NCBI GenBank assembly: GCA_914767715.1 | Contig: OU612069.1 | Location: forward strand, 4,774,001 to 4,838,000 | From: Membranipora membranacea | Lineage: Eukaryota; Bryozoa; Gymnolaemata; Cheilostomatida; Membraniporidae | Reading direction: 5' to 3' | DNA: 64,000 nt | In this document: in pieces, positions 25,845 to 37,592 of the stretch | Position numbering within the stretch: position 1 is the stretch's first letter | Layout of the letters: each line of letters starts with the position of its first letter | Notes under the pieces: model-generated | Database searches by the model: none | What the model was told of the DNA's origin: nothing | What the model saw: the letters and a program-made list of their open reading frames with translations, nothing else | Translations under genes and position numbers: made by a program

Positions 25845-26115
25845 GTGAGAGAAATTTAACACTTTTTGTTTGACCATAGGAACAGTAAGAATTGGGGTGC
25901 CAAAAAGATCTGTATCGGCCCCATTCTCATTTGATTTTTATTAATGATCCTAATGATAATATTGGCATCGCAACTGGAATATACATTACTTTCAGATGAC
26001 ACTAATATTTTATGTTCAGACCCACCAACCTCAAAACAACATGTTTGTAATGATGAAGAGTGCAGGTGCGCAGCAAAGCACTTCATAATAAACACCAACA
26101 AAACTTTTAAGCTCG
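25845..26115 (+). pseudogene. LINE reverse transcriptase palm-domain remnant
   Basis: Seen: near 25894 the frame reads GVPKRSVSAPFSFDFY, a decayed form of the non-LTR RT motif GVPQGSVLGPLLFxIY. After a frameshift INDPND follows, and then at about 25995 LSDDTNILC, corresponding to the catalytic (Y/F)ADDT motif with serine in place of alanine, and further on FIINTNKTKLVF-like sequence (the NxxKT motif). The element is dead. It is a different, more upstream part of a LINE than the other remnants and lies just before the LINE fragment at 26936, possibly as parts of one older insertion. Confidence 0.65.
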
Positions 26116-26656
26116 TGTTTACAGTTCACAATAAAATAGCATGATGAACCTCTAATACACATTTTTTTACTTACACATTATATATGGCCTGGAATTTTGG
26201 GACTACGCATCACTCAAGTTCACTGACATGTAAAAATTGTGTATAAGTACTGGCCTGTGGCTTTTCTTTTTGGTGCCTTCAGCAACTTTGTTGAAGTTGA
26301 TGTGGTATACTGTTAGCACTTGTAACCTAGGATTCGCATAATCTTTGCGTTAGTCAGATGTTAGAGAGAAATTTGAGCAATTTTTATTGACATTCTATAA
26401 TACATAATACATACCTGTAAACATGGTAGACTAATACGATCTGCTTTAGTCTACATAATTTTGTTACATTATTTTCACCTGGTGTGATACTTAAAAGCAT
26501 TTTCGTTGGTGTTGATGAATGGCTGAAGTGACTCAGCCATACCCGCCAGTCAGTCAAATAACCACTACAATAATAGTTTAAGCGCTCAAACGGCGGCGAG
26601 ATGCTGGTAGAAGCATTTCATTATCAAACCCTTTCTTTTCTCAGTTTGGTACTTAC

Positions 26657-26851
26657 CCCAATAATATGGAAGTAATGGCACTAAATTAATGAGGACAACT
26701 CCAAACAGTTCGTAAAATGGAGATGAAGCTAGATAAAAAGACTGTTCATACAAGAGAAAAAGGTTCTGAGCAAGCTGATGGACAGTTATGTATAGGCAAT
26801 CAAGACATATTGTTTCATATCCACCATACCAATATGCTGACATAATGTTTT
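26657..26851 (-). CDS. Possible internal exon of a membrane protein (unrecognised)
   Basis: Seen: a 100-residue open frame on the minus strand (26586-26888) contains a candidate 195-bp exon. A pyrimidine-rich acceptor (CCCTGCTTCTCAAG) ends just before 26851 and a perfect GTAAGT donor follows 26657; the exon is phase 1-1. The residues are strongly hydrophobic and aromatic in two stretches (around LAQNLFLLYEQSFYLASSPF and FGVVLINLVPLLPYYW), like membrane helices, with a possible amphipathic start. It lies in one of the few stretches of the window without paralogous copies (25.19-26.93 kb). I do not recognise the family. An open frame of this length could arise by chance, and LINE remnants are adjacent, so this is only a candidate. 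Confidence 0.3.
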
Positions 26852-26935
26852 CTTGAGAAGCAGGGTGTGAATGAACATTACTACACACATCTCAAGATAA
26901 ACTCGGTCAATAGCTGCCAGCCAAAGAAGAAGTAA

Positions 26936-27190
26936 AGCTTAGTGCATAAATTGATACTAAATGCATCAAAGACAGATGTTATAACAGTGTCTTATTTCGA
27001 TTTTGATTTGATTTTCTCAAACTTATTTTTCAGGGCATGTCCTTCAAGCAGTCTGACAAACTAAAACATAAAGCAATTTGAGAAAAATGAGATAAATTTA
27101 TAAACTTTAAATCCAATGTCAATGAGATTGAACGAAACCTAACCCAATCAGAGCAAGTATTGAGAGAAATCGTATTGATGTATGGTCATG
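26936..27190 (+). pseudogene. LINE fragment without an LRR exon
   Basis: Carries the ATGCATCAAAGACAGATGTT segment and the EIERNLTQS-like segment shared with 50030-50230 and 63750-63910, joined directly with no LRR exon. It follows the single-copy stretch 25.19-26.93 kb and passes into a post-LINE block shared with 50.5-51.1 kb and 59.8-60.3 kb. Confidence 0.6.
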
Positions 27191-27589
27191 ACTTTAGTGT
27201 GTGATGCTACCATGGTTATGATAATCGTTTCATACATTTTTTGTTCCTTATTAGGATATATTTTCTTATTTACGTGTTCTGCAGCTAACTGCGTACCTAA
27301 TCTCTTTTTCGGTTTGTACCTAACTTTGAGAAGCCTAGGTGATGACTGTGAGATATAGAGATGCTTCTTCTAAAATCTTTCATTCAAGTAAGTTTTAGCA
27401 AAGTGTCGTTATAAATGACATTAATATTTGTTATGTTTTTATTACTTTCTCTCAAGCAAAGTTTTACTTGTTTTACTCTTTCACTTGAGCTTTTGAGAGG
27501 AAATCTGAGAATAGCCACATCTTTGCGTCCTGATCTTGAATATCTTTCGCAGAACAATATGTTCCTAATTCTTAATAAATAAGCTATAA
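27191..27589. repeat. Post-LINE block, copy 1
   Basis: No confident gene. Shared with 50600-51069 and 59900-60359 (TTCTGCAGCTA(A/G)CTG, GAAGCCTAGGTGATGACTGT). Minus-strand frames at 50656-50880 and 59949-60146 are open, but the third copy is broken, so coding is not supported. Confidence 0.6.
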
Positions 27590-27800
27590 TCAATAAATTT
27601 GCTTGCGCCATAAGCAGAAGTCGAATTTATCCCTGTTGTTAGGGGAACACCACAGCCACTGGGATTTAATAAAACATTGAAAATCAATAAATCTATTACA
27701 GAATAGGTGCTCAATTAGTCTGTGTCCCAATCTCTTACAACTCAGATGTTTCTGTCCAGTGACCAACAATGCATTATAACTGACACCAAACAATAATTAT
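27590..27800 (-). repeat. E5 element, copy 2
   Basis: Open for 67 codons from MFGVSYNALLV, with KHLSCKRLGHRLIEHLFCNR intact. It follows the post-LINE block and leads into the H block at 27.85 kb. Confidence 0.4.
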
Positions 27801-30800
27801 TAACTCTGTCAAGGTATGTAGGCTTCCTACGATGCAATACAATTCATTTAATATATATGTGGTACCCAGTCATTACGAAGCGCGGTGAAGTGAACAAGTT
27901 ATGTTTGTCATCTAACATGTCAGCTCTTTGTTGTTTGATCTCAACCAAAGTTTGAATGCAGTACATGCTTGGCACTGAGAGTTTTACTCTGAATAATAAA
28001 AAAATATATGACTGTGTATACAGAATCTTACTGTATCAGCCGACTTATTACTGAAAATAAGCGAAGGCTCTCAAAAATTATTGATCCTACTATTCTGTGA
28101 CTTTCCCTTGTACAGAGACAGCTAGAGCTTGATAGTTGTTTCATAACTAAATGCAGCGGTGTTTCTTAGACCAATTAATCATTGATATACAGGCAGCTGA
28201 ATAGAGTGCTATATTGTGGATTTAAGGTTGATTGTAAGATGAGATAGATCTTGACGGAAAACTTCCTGAGAAATTCATCCCCCTCGTTATACAAAATTGT
28301 ACCCATTTTCTACCTCAACGGGTATTTTTGGATTAATCCTTATCAATAAATGTTTTATTTGGCTTCGTAAAATATTAAGAGAATGAACACAGAATTAACA
28401 TGGAATCACTGGTTGCAAAGAAATTCACATGTGAAGTTTTTTCATGCGAAAGTTTACAAGATCACTTTGCAGTGAAAGTAAGCCAACGGCTAACTGACTA
28501 CTAAATTGTGAGTTCATCACTTGCAACAGGGCCAACTGATACCAAGTGTCACTACAGCTGCTATCCCTAGAAATTCAATGCAAATTTAACTCGATTTCTT
28601 CAGGCATGACCTCATCTTGGCCGACAACTGTAATCCAAAATGATATATGTTATGTTATTCTTTTTTTTTCAGTTATCGCTTTTGTTGTGACAGATTATGC
28701 CCGCCCAATTAAATTTTGATTGGTTTATTCGTTTGATAATTATCTAATCAAGCTGTACCTAAAACACGCCTCCAAGACCCAGTAAATTTTTCTTTGTAAG
28801 GCCCTGTTGGAGAGGAGGGGGGGGGATTACAGGGCCTCTTTCAAACCATAAAAGCTTTATCTCTTTAACCCAAGAGTTTATTTGGTGTTCCACTGCGCTG
28901 CACAGGATAGTCAATGATGATAGGATCACATCTGAAAGCTAAAAAACCCTTCTGACTAGGAAGCACTAACCTGAGCAACCCTGATTATCACAATAAACAA
29001 CATTTCAAATGATTTAGATTTAGATATGTTTATAATCTTAGCAATCTTAGAATTTGTGACCATTTCATATTTTCCTAAATTTTAGTAATTGATAGATAAT
29101 TGAACTGAGTAAGTTCTAAATTGAATTCCTCGTAGAAAACAAAATGGTATTGGAAATCTCAGATTATCTTAATCTTTACAGGAAAGTGATGACATAATGG
29201 AGGCATTTGATCAATAATCAAGTTATTGATGTTTCTAAACTGGTTTGGCAGATCAAGCAAAATTTATCTAGCTGGTCTACATTGCCATACAGAGCAGCAC
29301 CAACCTTTCTTGCACCAGTTAACAACAGTCCAAGGCTGTGAATATCATCCAAAAACTCTATAGATTTGATGACTGCTTGCCTGATTCATACATGCGGTGT
29401 ATTGCTATGTAGACGAATTGAGAATTCCAATCCAAGAATATTTCTTGCCAAAGTAATTGTTATTATTATAATTACCAAGTTATTGATTCGCTTCATTGTT
29501 TTTACAAATACAGGATTTTCAAGTCGGAGATGTGGAGTGAAAGTCATCACAAATATTTTCCTTAATCAATATGAAAAATATATATTATTGTGAGAAAATT
29601 ATGGTTATTAAACTACTGCACAACTATCGGTTAGAAACTGTGTCGTTCGCTTATTTAAGCCTGCATGACAAAAATAAGTACCCTTTTTAACAGCATGATA
29701 AGAGAATATGAATTTGTAAGAACAGAATTCCTAATTTGGCAATACGTGGGGGTAGACTTGTGATAAAGAAAGCAGTTTGAACTTGATCTGTGCTGCCCAA
29801 AATAACTCATTATTATTATGATATATTATGATATTCATTGTGTATTTGAGCCAATTGTTACATAATAAATGAAATTATTTTCAGTTACATAGACTATGAG
29901 CCAGCCTGCCAGCATGTCCGACAATCAACAAAACTAATCAGGTGGTAATGACAACCTGTACTGAAAAGGCATAGGCAGATGGAAAAATTGTTTTAATGGA
30001 CAGAAAGTTTTAGCTGGACGGTTAGACCAAATTGAATGGCCAATTTTATTCAGCACAACGACCTCCTCCCACTTGCTCTAAATGAAATTACATTGGCGGC
30101 AAAGCGTTTTTGGACTGATCAATTTAACAAGCTGGGAAAGAGGTATGAGTTGGGTATACCTTGAATTGGCTACATTTTTTTATAGAAACAGAGGGACAAC
30201 AAAAAATTACATAGTATACCACCTGTATTATTGAACCTTATCGGAACAGACCTAGATGAACATGCATGTAATGGCTGGTTCATGCAACAAAATTAAAATT
30301 AAAAAAAACGCTCAATTCATCCCTGTATCAACTAATATGGCACTTATATGTACTTCTTGTGACACGCCTATTAAGACAATAATAGGAGGATGAGTGACAG
30401 AACAGCAGACTGATCAGTTTAAACATTGCTCCATCTCTAGCCCACATTTTGTGAAACTCACTTCTTTTTGCAATCATTGATTTAAGTTTCATATATTGCC
30501 AATGCAACGTCAATCGAACCAAATCACAATAATATTGAAGCAGTCTTTTAGAACCAGGACTTTGATTTGGTCAATCACTGATTTTCTCTTGACATACTCA
30601 TTCGAGAACAAAATACTGCAGCCTGTCTAGCAATCCTGTATAAGGAGGGCAAGTTGTGCTACTGTCGAGATAGTTGAATACTAGATGCATAAAAATGACA
30701 AAAAGAGAAGGCAATGTTAATTATAAAATTCCAGTTATGCTTTTCTCTCTACATGAGAGCTCCAATTCAGTGTTGATCAATGAAACTTAATAGATGACCA

Positions 30801-30857
30801 ATTTTGAATTGTGTGCATGAGAAATATTGCCAATATTATTAAATTGCTAATCTCGAA
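27801..30857. repeat. H-I-J-K' monomer of the second LRR unit
   Basis: No gene seen. H with G-run at 28817, AACAGTCCAAGGCTGTGAAT near 29325, direct junction near 29950 from GGTGGTAATGACA into I (missing the first part of I), J near 30245, K' to 30.85 kb. Confidence 0.75.
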
Positions 30858-31095
30858 TCAAAATATAATTGCATGTGTATGTGCTTTCATTTTCCTTGCG
30901 CCTAATTGAATTGATGATGCATTAACTAAATTATTTGCATTTAAAACCGGAGTTCCCAATTTGAAGTTGTCCACAAAGGAAAGTTGGCGTAATGGGGTCA
31001 GATCAATGTTGTCCTGACCTCTGTTAGCGCCGCTGTAGGGAAGCGCATCTTGCTTACTCAAAGGTACTACTGTTGCAAGCATCTGACTCACATAT
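30858..31095 (-). repeat. VPLSK element, copy 2 (longest open frame)
   Basis: Open for 77 codons from MSQMLATVVPLSKQDALPYS to a stop at 30858. Other copies have single stops or frameshifts, so this may be the best-preserved version of an old exon or transposon ORF. Confidence 0.4.
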
Positions 31096-31224
31096 TTGTT
31101 TCAGATATTATTAGGTATTTCTAGTGATGCAGGTTGCGTGATTCAGATGTGAAACTCAATCTATAATTGCCGACTAAAAATATAGAATTAATATTTAAAT
31201 GTAAATGTAAATATATAAATGCTT

Positions 31225-31630
31225 AATTACCCTTTTTTTTAGTGATGCATGTTATGCGATGCGATTCAATTTATCAATCCATAGTGAAATTGCACTCCAT
31301 CCATAAAAAATGTGGAATATTCACTACCCTTAGCTTCTGACTGGTATAATTGTGATGCATTGATACTCGATGCATCAAAGACAAATGTTATGACAGTCTC
31401 CTATTTTGACTTTGAGTTGATTTTCTCTAACTAATTTTTCAGGGCATGTTGTCCTCAAACATTCTGACAAATTTAAATATTTTGGAGCAATTTAAGATAA
31501 AAATATGAGTTTTAAATCACATGTCATTGAGATTAAACAAGACCTAACCCAGTCATAGCAAACTTTAAGAGAAATCACCATACTCAGAGGGAACAAACCA
31601 ATTATACAAAAAGTCTGGTATACTACAGTT
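31225..31630 (+). pseudogene. LINE reverse transcriptase fragment upstream of LRR exon B
   Basis: Paralogue of the fragment at 12600-12995: it retains the WYNC-ALILDASKTNVMTVS-like and FKYFGAI-like segments with its own stops and small indels. It stands in the same position relative to the LRR exon on the opposite strand, so LINE and exon were duplicated together. Confidence 0.65.
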
Positions 31631-31647
31631 GCAAGTATCTGACTCAC

Positions 31648-31788
31648 CTGTCTGGAAGGCTGGTCAAGCCACAGTTACTTGCATCTATACTCTTCAATGA
31701 TCGAATTTCCCCCAATCCTGCTGGTAACGTCTGTAGGCCTTTATTGAATCTAACATCTATCAACTCCAGTCTCGGCAGTTTGCAGATG
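31648..31788 (-). CDS. LRR exon B, internal exon encoding two leucine-rich repeats
   Basis: Seen: same architecture as the exon at 13029-13169: acceptor CCACAG, 141 bp, phase 2-2, donor CAG|GTGAGT, no stops. The cores read LELIDVRFNKGLQTLP and LKSIDASNCGLTSLP. By my hand count it differs from exon A at about 22 of 141 bases, 13 codons being amino-acid changing and 5 silent only. The first 170 bp of adjoining upstream intron differ at roughly 16 positions. Changes fall on the x positions of the LxxLxLxxN strand while leucines, N, LPAGLG and LTSLPD are fixed. Known: these x residues are solvent exposed on the concave face of LRR solenoids. The surrounding unit (roughly 31.2-34.2 kb) is the closest relative of the unit at 12.6-15.6 kb. 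Inferred: a paralogous cassette of the same LRR gene or gene family. Gene boundaries are not visible. Confidence 0.75.
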
Positions 31789-31969
31789 CTGTGGTGGATA
31801 AATAACAGAATGTTACAATACCGTGCAATTCTGCTTGTCAGTTGATGGAGCAAACACAATTGAACACCGCATTCTGTCAATAGGAGAAAGATTCATATTG
31901 ATCAACTAACCATGTAAGTTGTAACTATCAGGTATAGATGTTAGATAATTAAATGTATGTATTTTTAAT

Positions 31970-32640
31970 CCCATGTCAAAGAGATCAAATGAATCCTAAC
32001 TCAATCATAGCAAACATTGAGAGAAAACGTAAGTTTTTGAATGAAACCTTAGCTGCAGTCGTGTACACAAGGTAAATAAAGATTGAATATAACCTCATTG
32101 CTCTACTTAATATAACTAAAAAAGAGTCCTAAGAGTCGATAGCAGATGTTTAAACATCATAAATCTAAATTATCTTAAGTTTAGACAAGGAAAAAGCATT
32201 TAAATTTCATCATCAAGCGGTACCATTATTTATACCTTTTAACCGTTTTCAAACTGACTTGAATTGGTCTCACTAGTGAAATTTGGTGCCAAATTATTTA
32301 ATGACTTGCCTCTGACCATTAAGCTGTGCCCTGAGCTCAAATTATTCAAGTTAGACGTCAAAATCCACTTTTTTGTGCAGAATTATTAAACTTTTCTACA
32401 TCATAATACTTGTATTTTTATTCTTCTTATTCTAAAAATTTCAACTGTAATCTCTATATTTTTTACGTTTTGGTTTTCCTAGTAGTTCAAACACACTTTC
32501 ATTATTTATTCTTTTAATAGAAATCCTTGGTACCCATGTTATGGACCATATTCCCTTGACTTATTAATACTACCAGAATGAATATGCAATATATATTATG
32601 ATTATGTGAGCATTGTTTTAATTAAGGTTGTATACCCGTT
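31970..32640 (+). pseudogene. LINE 3' fragment downstream of LRR exon B
   Basis: Nearly identical to the 13355-14045 fragment, including the LFNDLPLTIKLCPEL motif near 32290-32340 followed by a more intact FKLDVKIHFF segment. Several residues that are stops or lost in copy 1 are readable here, so comparison of the copies confirms the LINE origin. Confidence 0.65.
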
Positions 32641-34240
32641 GATTCATATTACTTTTCACAGGTTTCAAGATTATATATCACAAAGCTAGAAGATATCCAT
32701 AGATTGGTTCTCCCAAATGCCAATAATACTGATATACCTACGGCATAAAATAATTAAATTAAAAATGGCAATCAGTTGCCAAAACTCTGGAAATTGGTAT
32801 TGCATATCTTTTTCAGCATATCAGCAACACTCTGAATCATCAAAATCAAAGATATATTCTGCTGTGGCTGACCGGTGGCTTTATTTTTGTGTGCCTAATG
32901 CTGTTTGCTGACAAAACACTAGGGTCTAGAAGTTTTGAAATATTACAACATAACGCAGTGGAATTGCTGTGTGTGCCCCTGAGCGATGTAAGATGGTTGA
33001 GATACAATGCTTGGATGCTGCTTGAATTTGCTACTCTGCGACAGGGATTTGCGAGATCTATTTTCTATTATCAGTGCTAATAGTGTCGCTTGATGTGTAA
33101 AATTGATGTAAGGTTGTGATCTGGGCAAGATGCTGAAACTTGGTGGCCTGAACATAGAAGAGGCAAGCTCGTAAGACTTGACTAGTTATCTTATGGGTAT
33201 TAAAAAATTTAGAGTGTATTGTGATCAGATTAACTCCCCTGTACTGAAATGACTTAGGTAAAATAATGAATAAATCTGCCAGACCATGTTTTACAATCCC
33301 AATATTTCTCTGTCATGTGGAGGTTTCTAAAATCACTGGTTCTTCTATCATACCTAGGTACTCTTTATATTCTGCTTTCTCAATTAAATATGGGTTCCAT
33401 TTTCATATTACGAACAAAAATCTAAGTCGGCATTCAATACTCATAATCTGATATTATTCTAAGTGATGTCATGTTAGAAGACAAGACTACAGGTTCACAT
33501 CAAATCTTCAGTGTGATAATAATATTGTATCACTGTATTGTGCTGAGTGTGAGGCCTCTATACTATTCAATGCTTTTCATTGTTTCAGCCTTTGGTAAAC
33601 AAAAGAATCTTTTATATGCTGTGCCTGATTCTTTTCAATAGAGGATAGATGTAGCATGTCAGCTTGAATCCAAAGTTTTTATGAGAAAACTAAGAATAAA
33701 TTTTAAGAAATGCTGCATTAAATGAAGGGAAGATATGATAGAGTGACCCTAAATGATTCATCTATTGATAACGTCACAGCGAGGTCACAAGAAAAATTTG
33801 ACGCTTTTAGCATTAGTAGAAGTGCATTTTAATTGATTCATCTGTTTAATAAAAGATAATTGTTTGCCAACGTTCCATCATGTTTAATGAAATTCATCAT
33901 TTCTTGCATTCATTTCATTGATTGAATAGTGATTAAACCACCAAGTGTGGACAATAACTGTCAATCATTTTCTGATGGTTTCTGCATCAAATTGTAGAGG
34001 GAGATAAAGAGGGTAACATATAAGTCACCGAGAAGCAGAAATAAGATCAAGTTGATAACAAGATGCTGCTGTTTGTAAAGTAATTTAGAAACTAGATATC
34101 GGATCGATTTGATTGAGTTATTTATGGACATGCACCCTGAATTGTTGACAGTAAGTAAATGATAATATAATTGCTTACTACACCTTCCAATGACGTTGCA
34201 TTGCCCTCAATTGAGTGCCTCACTTCAGCTATATGTAGTG
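32641..34240. repeat. B2 block following LRR exon B
   Basis: Closest relative is 14046-15660. Contains the open frame 32889-33080 discussed for that copy and the right inverted arm at about 34130-34235. Confidence 0.65.
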
Positions 34241-35889
34241 TAGTAGGCGAAATAATCTAGTATTTACTCTAAAATATACAGCCTATATCTTCTTTATAAA
34301 AGTGGTCACAGCTTTAGAGTGTCACGATACACAAATTTGTAATATTTTCTTCTAAACTTAACCGTGATAATTTATAATAATTCAGTTGGGGGACAAAAAG
34401 CCATGCTGCTAGATATTTTGTTATCACTCTCACATACAAATCTTCTGCAAATAAGTGTAGGTGTACTCTTAATCTTTACCAGTAGGGGATGCTCTAATTA
34501 AGTCATTTGTCGAACACTCAAGTAGGCCTGTTGAGATTTTCAATCTCGGAATATTTTTCAATAAAGTAAGTGTTATTATTATAATTACCTAACTCTGGAT
34601 TTTATTACTTCATTTCATAAGAACAATACGGAATCTTCAAGTGGGAGATGTCGGATGGAAGTCAACAAAAGTATTCTGATATAGAAAAGCATATCATTGT
34701 GATATAGTTATTAGAATATTTTGACCAATAGTAGGGCTTTCGGTTAGAAGATGTGTCTTTGCCCATTTAAGCCTGCATTACAGGACTAAAATCAATTTTT
34801 ACAGCACAATTTCAGCAATTCAATTTGTAAGAAAATAATTCCTAATTTAGCGATATGTTGGTGTAAACTTGCGAAACAGATAGTGGTGTGAACTTGATCA
34901 GTGCTGCCAAAACATGAATTTACTATGGTATTCATCGTATATATGTAGCAAATTGGTATATATTAAATTTAATTTTTTTCAATAACTTGGACTATGAGCC
35001 TGTCTGAAACCATGTCTGACAAACAACAAAACCGATAAGGTGGTAACAACAGTAATCGTTTTGGCTTTCTGTCATGTGAGATTAATTATTTTATCCTTTT
35101 GTTTTTTGTAATACTTTTGAGAGAGAAACTGCTTTAGCTCATGAAATTAAGAAAGTATAGCGGCACATCTGGCAGTTCAATGGGTCAATGAAAAAATCAA
35201 GCTATGTTGATACATTTAGTCGTTGTTGAATTTTAATTTTAAGCACTCACCACCAGGTAAGTGGCTGACAGGATACCCGACCGTCAGCCTGTGTCCATGC
35301 GGACACATTAGGGGGGACAACCTGTACTGGACCGGTATAGACGGAAGGGCAACTTGTTTCAATGGACCGACCAGTTTAAGCTGGACGGATCGACCAAATT
35401 GAATAGCCAATTTTTTTTCCGCTCAATGACCTCCTCCCACTTGCTCTAAATTAAGTTACATTGGCATCAAAGCAATTTTGGGCTGATCAATTTAACAAGC
35501 CACCTGGGAGAGAGGTATGTGTTGGGTATACCATGAATTGGTTACATTTTTTATAGAAACAGAGGGGCAACAAAAAATTACATAGTATACCACCTGTATT
35601 ATTGAACCTTATCGGAACAGACCTAAGTTAGAACTATATGAACATAAAAAAGACAAAAAGAAAAGGTAATTAGAAAATGTCCAGTTATGTCTTTTCTCTT
35701 TACATGAGAGCTCCAATTCAGAATCGATCAATGAAACTTAATGTAGATGATCAATTCTAAATTGTGGGCATGATAAATATTGCTAAAATTGTTAAATTGT
35801 TAATATCGAATCGTAATATAATTGCATATGTATGTGCTTTCATTTTCCTTGCGCCTAATTAAATTGATGATGCACCAACTAAATTATTT
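34241..35889. repeat. A monomer fused to I, J and K'
   Basis: No gene seen. Junction near 35365 inside the homologous part of A and I (GACC(A/G)ACCAG to TTTAAGCTGGACGGAT), a second junction near 35630 where J is cut (GACCTAAGTTAGAAC) and K' begins. Internal homologous recombination is the simplest explanation. Confidence 0.7.
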
Positions 35890-36045
35890 GCACTTCAAAC
35901 CGGAGTTCCCAATTTTAAGTTTTCCTCAATGGAAAGTTAGTGTAATGGGGTCAGACAAAAGTTGTTTTGACCTCTTTTAGCGCCGCTGTAGGGAAGCGCA
36001 TCTTGCTTACTCAAAGGTACTACTTTTCCAAGCATCTGACTCACA
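35890..36045 (-). repeat. VPLSK element, copy 3
   Basis: Reads SQMLGKVVPLSKQDALPYSG then GQNNFCLTPLH followed by a stop. It belongs to the LRR unit that lost its exon to the segment starting at 36.29 kb. Confidence 0.4.
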
Positions 36046-36049
36046 TGTT

Positions 36050-36290
36050 TGTTTCAGATATTAATAGGTATTTCTAGTGATGCAAGTTGCGTGATTCAGA
36101 TTTGAAACTCAATCTATAATTGCTGACTAAAAATATAGACTTAATATGTAAATATAAATGCTTAATCAAACTTGTTTTCTAGTGATGTATGTTATGCGAT
36201 TCAATTTATCAATCCATAGTGACATTTCACTCCATCCATAAAAATGTGGAATATTCACTAGCTTTAGCTTCTGACTGGAATCTGAAATCA
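36050..36290 (+). pseudogene. 5' stub of the LRR-unit LINE region, truncated
   Basis: Homologous to 12500-12720 and 31100-31340 (TTTCTAGTGATG, TTATGCGATTCAATTTATCAA, TTCTGACTGG) but it stops at the point where the single-copy segment 36.29-38.28 kb begins. The LRR exon and the rest of the LINE are absent from this unit. Confidence 0.6.
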
Positions 36291-36560
36291 ACCTTCAATT
36301 TTAATCAGATGAAATAATGCCTTAATACATGAATATCATAAGAAGCAACAAGTCTTGAGACACAAAGATTATCCTCAGGTTTTTATATTCTAATATTACA
36401 TTGCCTTTAAATCTTTTGGAAAAGATTAACAAGGCACAACAGTAACAAATTCTTTCCCTGTAATGAAAGACAGTGACTGCAATACAACTGGTTGTTTATA
36501 ATTAAGATTTTCTTGAGGGATTAGAACATTTACTCTGAGAAAACAATGTCTGTAATGGCT

Positions 36561-36656
36561 CTAACTGATATCTTCATCCAGCTTAGGTCTCAATTGTACT
36601 TGGATCGTTTTAATGCACTGCTTGGAGAATTGCTTCCAATTTTGTTTACAGGCCAT
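36561..36656 (-). other. Short conserved ORF, copy 1 of a tandem pair
   Basis: Seen: a 31-codon minus-strand ORF starting ATG at 36656 and ending TAG, with paralogue at 37488-37592. Both share the pattern MA-KQN-KQF--QCI-TIQ and then VQLRPK-DEDI. Of the differing codons most change the amino acid, so there is no sign of purifying selection. No splice sites were convincing. It could be a first exon, a fragment of an unrecognised gene carried in the single-copy segment, or chance. Function unknown. Confidence 0.2.
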
Positions 36657-37487
36657 CTCAGATTTCTTGTTTATTTAGGCAGCCCACCGGTTTGGCTAAC
36701 CGAATCCTCAAAACAAACAACATTATAACTTGTTGCAGTATAGATGCAGTCCCTGGGCGCCCTCTTCTTGATTGTGCAATAACTCCCAGGGTTTACCCGG
36801 CTAGCCAAGAGTGAAGTGATCGCAACCTTGTATAACTTTTTAGAAGCATGGACCATAGTGTTGTTGAGTAAAGAGAGTGTGGATAATTCAATTTCGACAA
36901 GGTGTCATGGTCGATTGCAAAAATGTAAATATATGAGAAGCCAGCCACTAGAGCATATTGATTCAACAAAATATTATATCATATTTAAGATGCAATAAAA
37001 TTGGTATAAAAAACGGGACACACTCAATATGGGCCAATTTTTGTATCAGAACTGGGGTTTCGGGCTTGGAATACTGGTTGGAAAATATGTTTTGACTGAG
37101 CAGGAATTACAAATTATCTAGCACTGGGCTTTGGTAGGCACCCAGGTGCGCTCCGACCTGCCTGCAAACAGAGAGCAACCTGGCGCAGATATTGCGGCCT
37201 GGCCACTAAGGCAACAAATTTTGCAGCCTATGCTTCAGGATGTGGCTTGTGACAAGACATCTGATTTAAATCAACCTTCAATCTCAATCTGAAGTAATAA
37301 TGCCATAATACATAAATATCATAAGAAGCAACAAGTCTTGAGACACAAAGGTTATCCTCAGGTTTTGATATTCCTATAAATCCTTTGGTAAAGATAAACA
37401 AGGCACAAAAGTAACAAATTCTTTCCCTGTAATGAAAGACAGAGACTGGTTGGTTACAATTAAGAATTTCTTGAGGGATTAGAAAAT

Positions 37488-37592
37488 TTACTCTGAGAAA
37501 ACAATATCTTCATCCATCTTAGGTCTCAATTGTACTTGGATCGTTTCAATGCACTGCGTGAAGAACTGCTTCAAATTTTGTTTGGAGGCCAT
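37488..37592 (-). other. Short conserved ORF, copy 2 of a tandem pair
   Basis: Seen: a 34-codon minus-strand ORF paralogous to the one at 36561-36656, extending four residues further (VFSE) before TAA. It lies in the second half of the local tandem duplication at 36.29-38.28 kb. Same reservations: function unknown, possibly non-coding. Confidence 0.2.

Larger units (their letters stand above)
25191..26935. other. Single-copy segment with LINE remnant and candidate exon
   Basis: No paralogue within the window. Contains an 87-codon plus-strand open frame at 25278-25541 that I do not recognise, the LINE palm remnant 25845-26115, about 400 bp (26120-26560) in which I see nothing, and the candidate membrane-protein exon on the minus strand. 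It replaces J, K and the cassette start between an A block and a LINE fragment. Confidence 0.6.

Noticed and set aside
37100-37250. GC-richer stretch resembling a tRNA-derived SINE or tRNA.
   Set aside because: No A-box/B-box pair or cloverleaf could be laid out by eye, and no second copy in the window.
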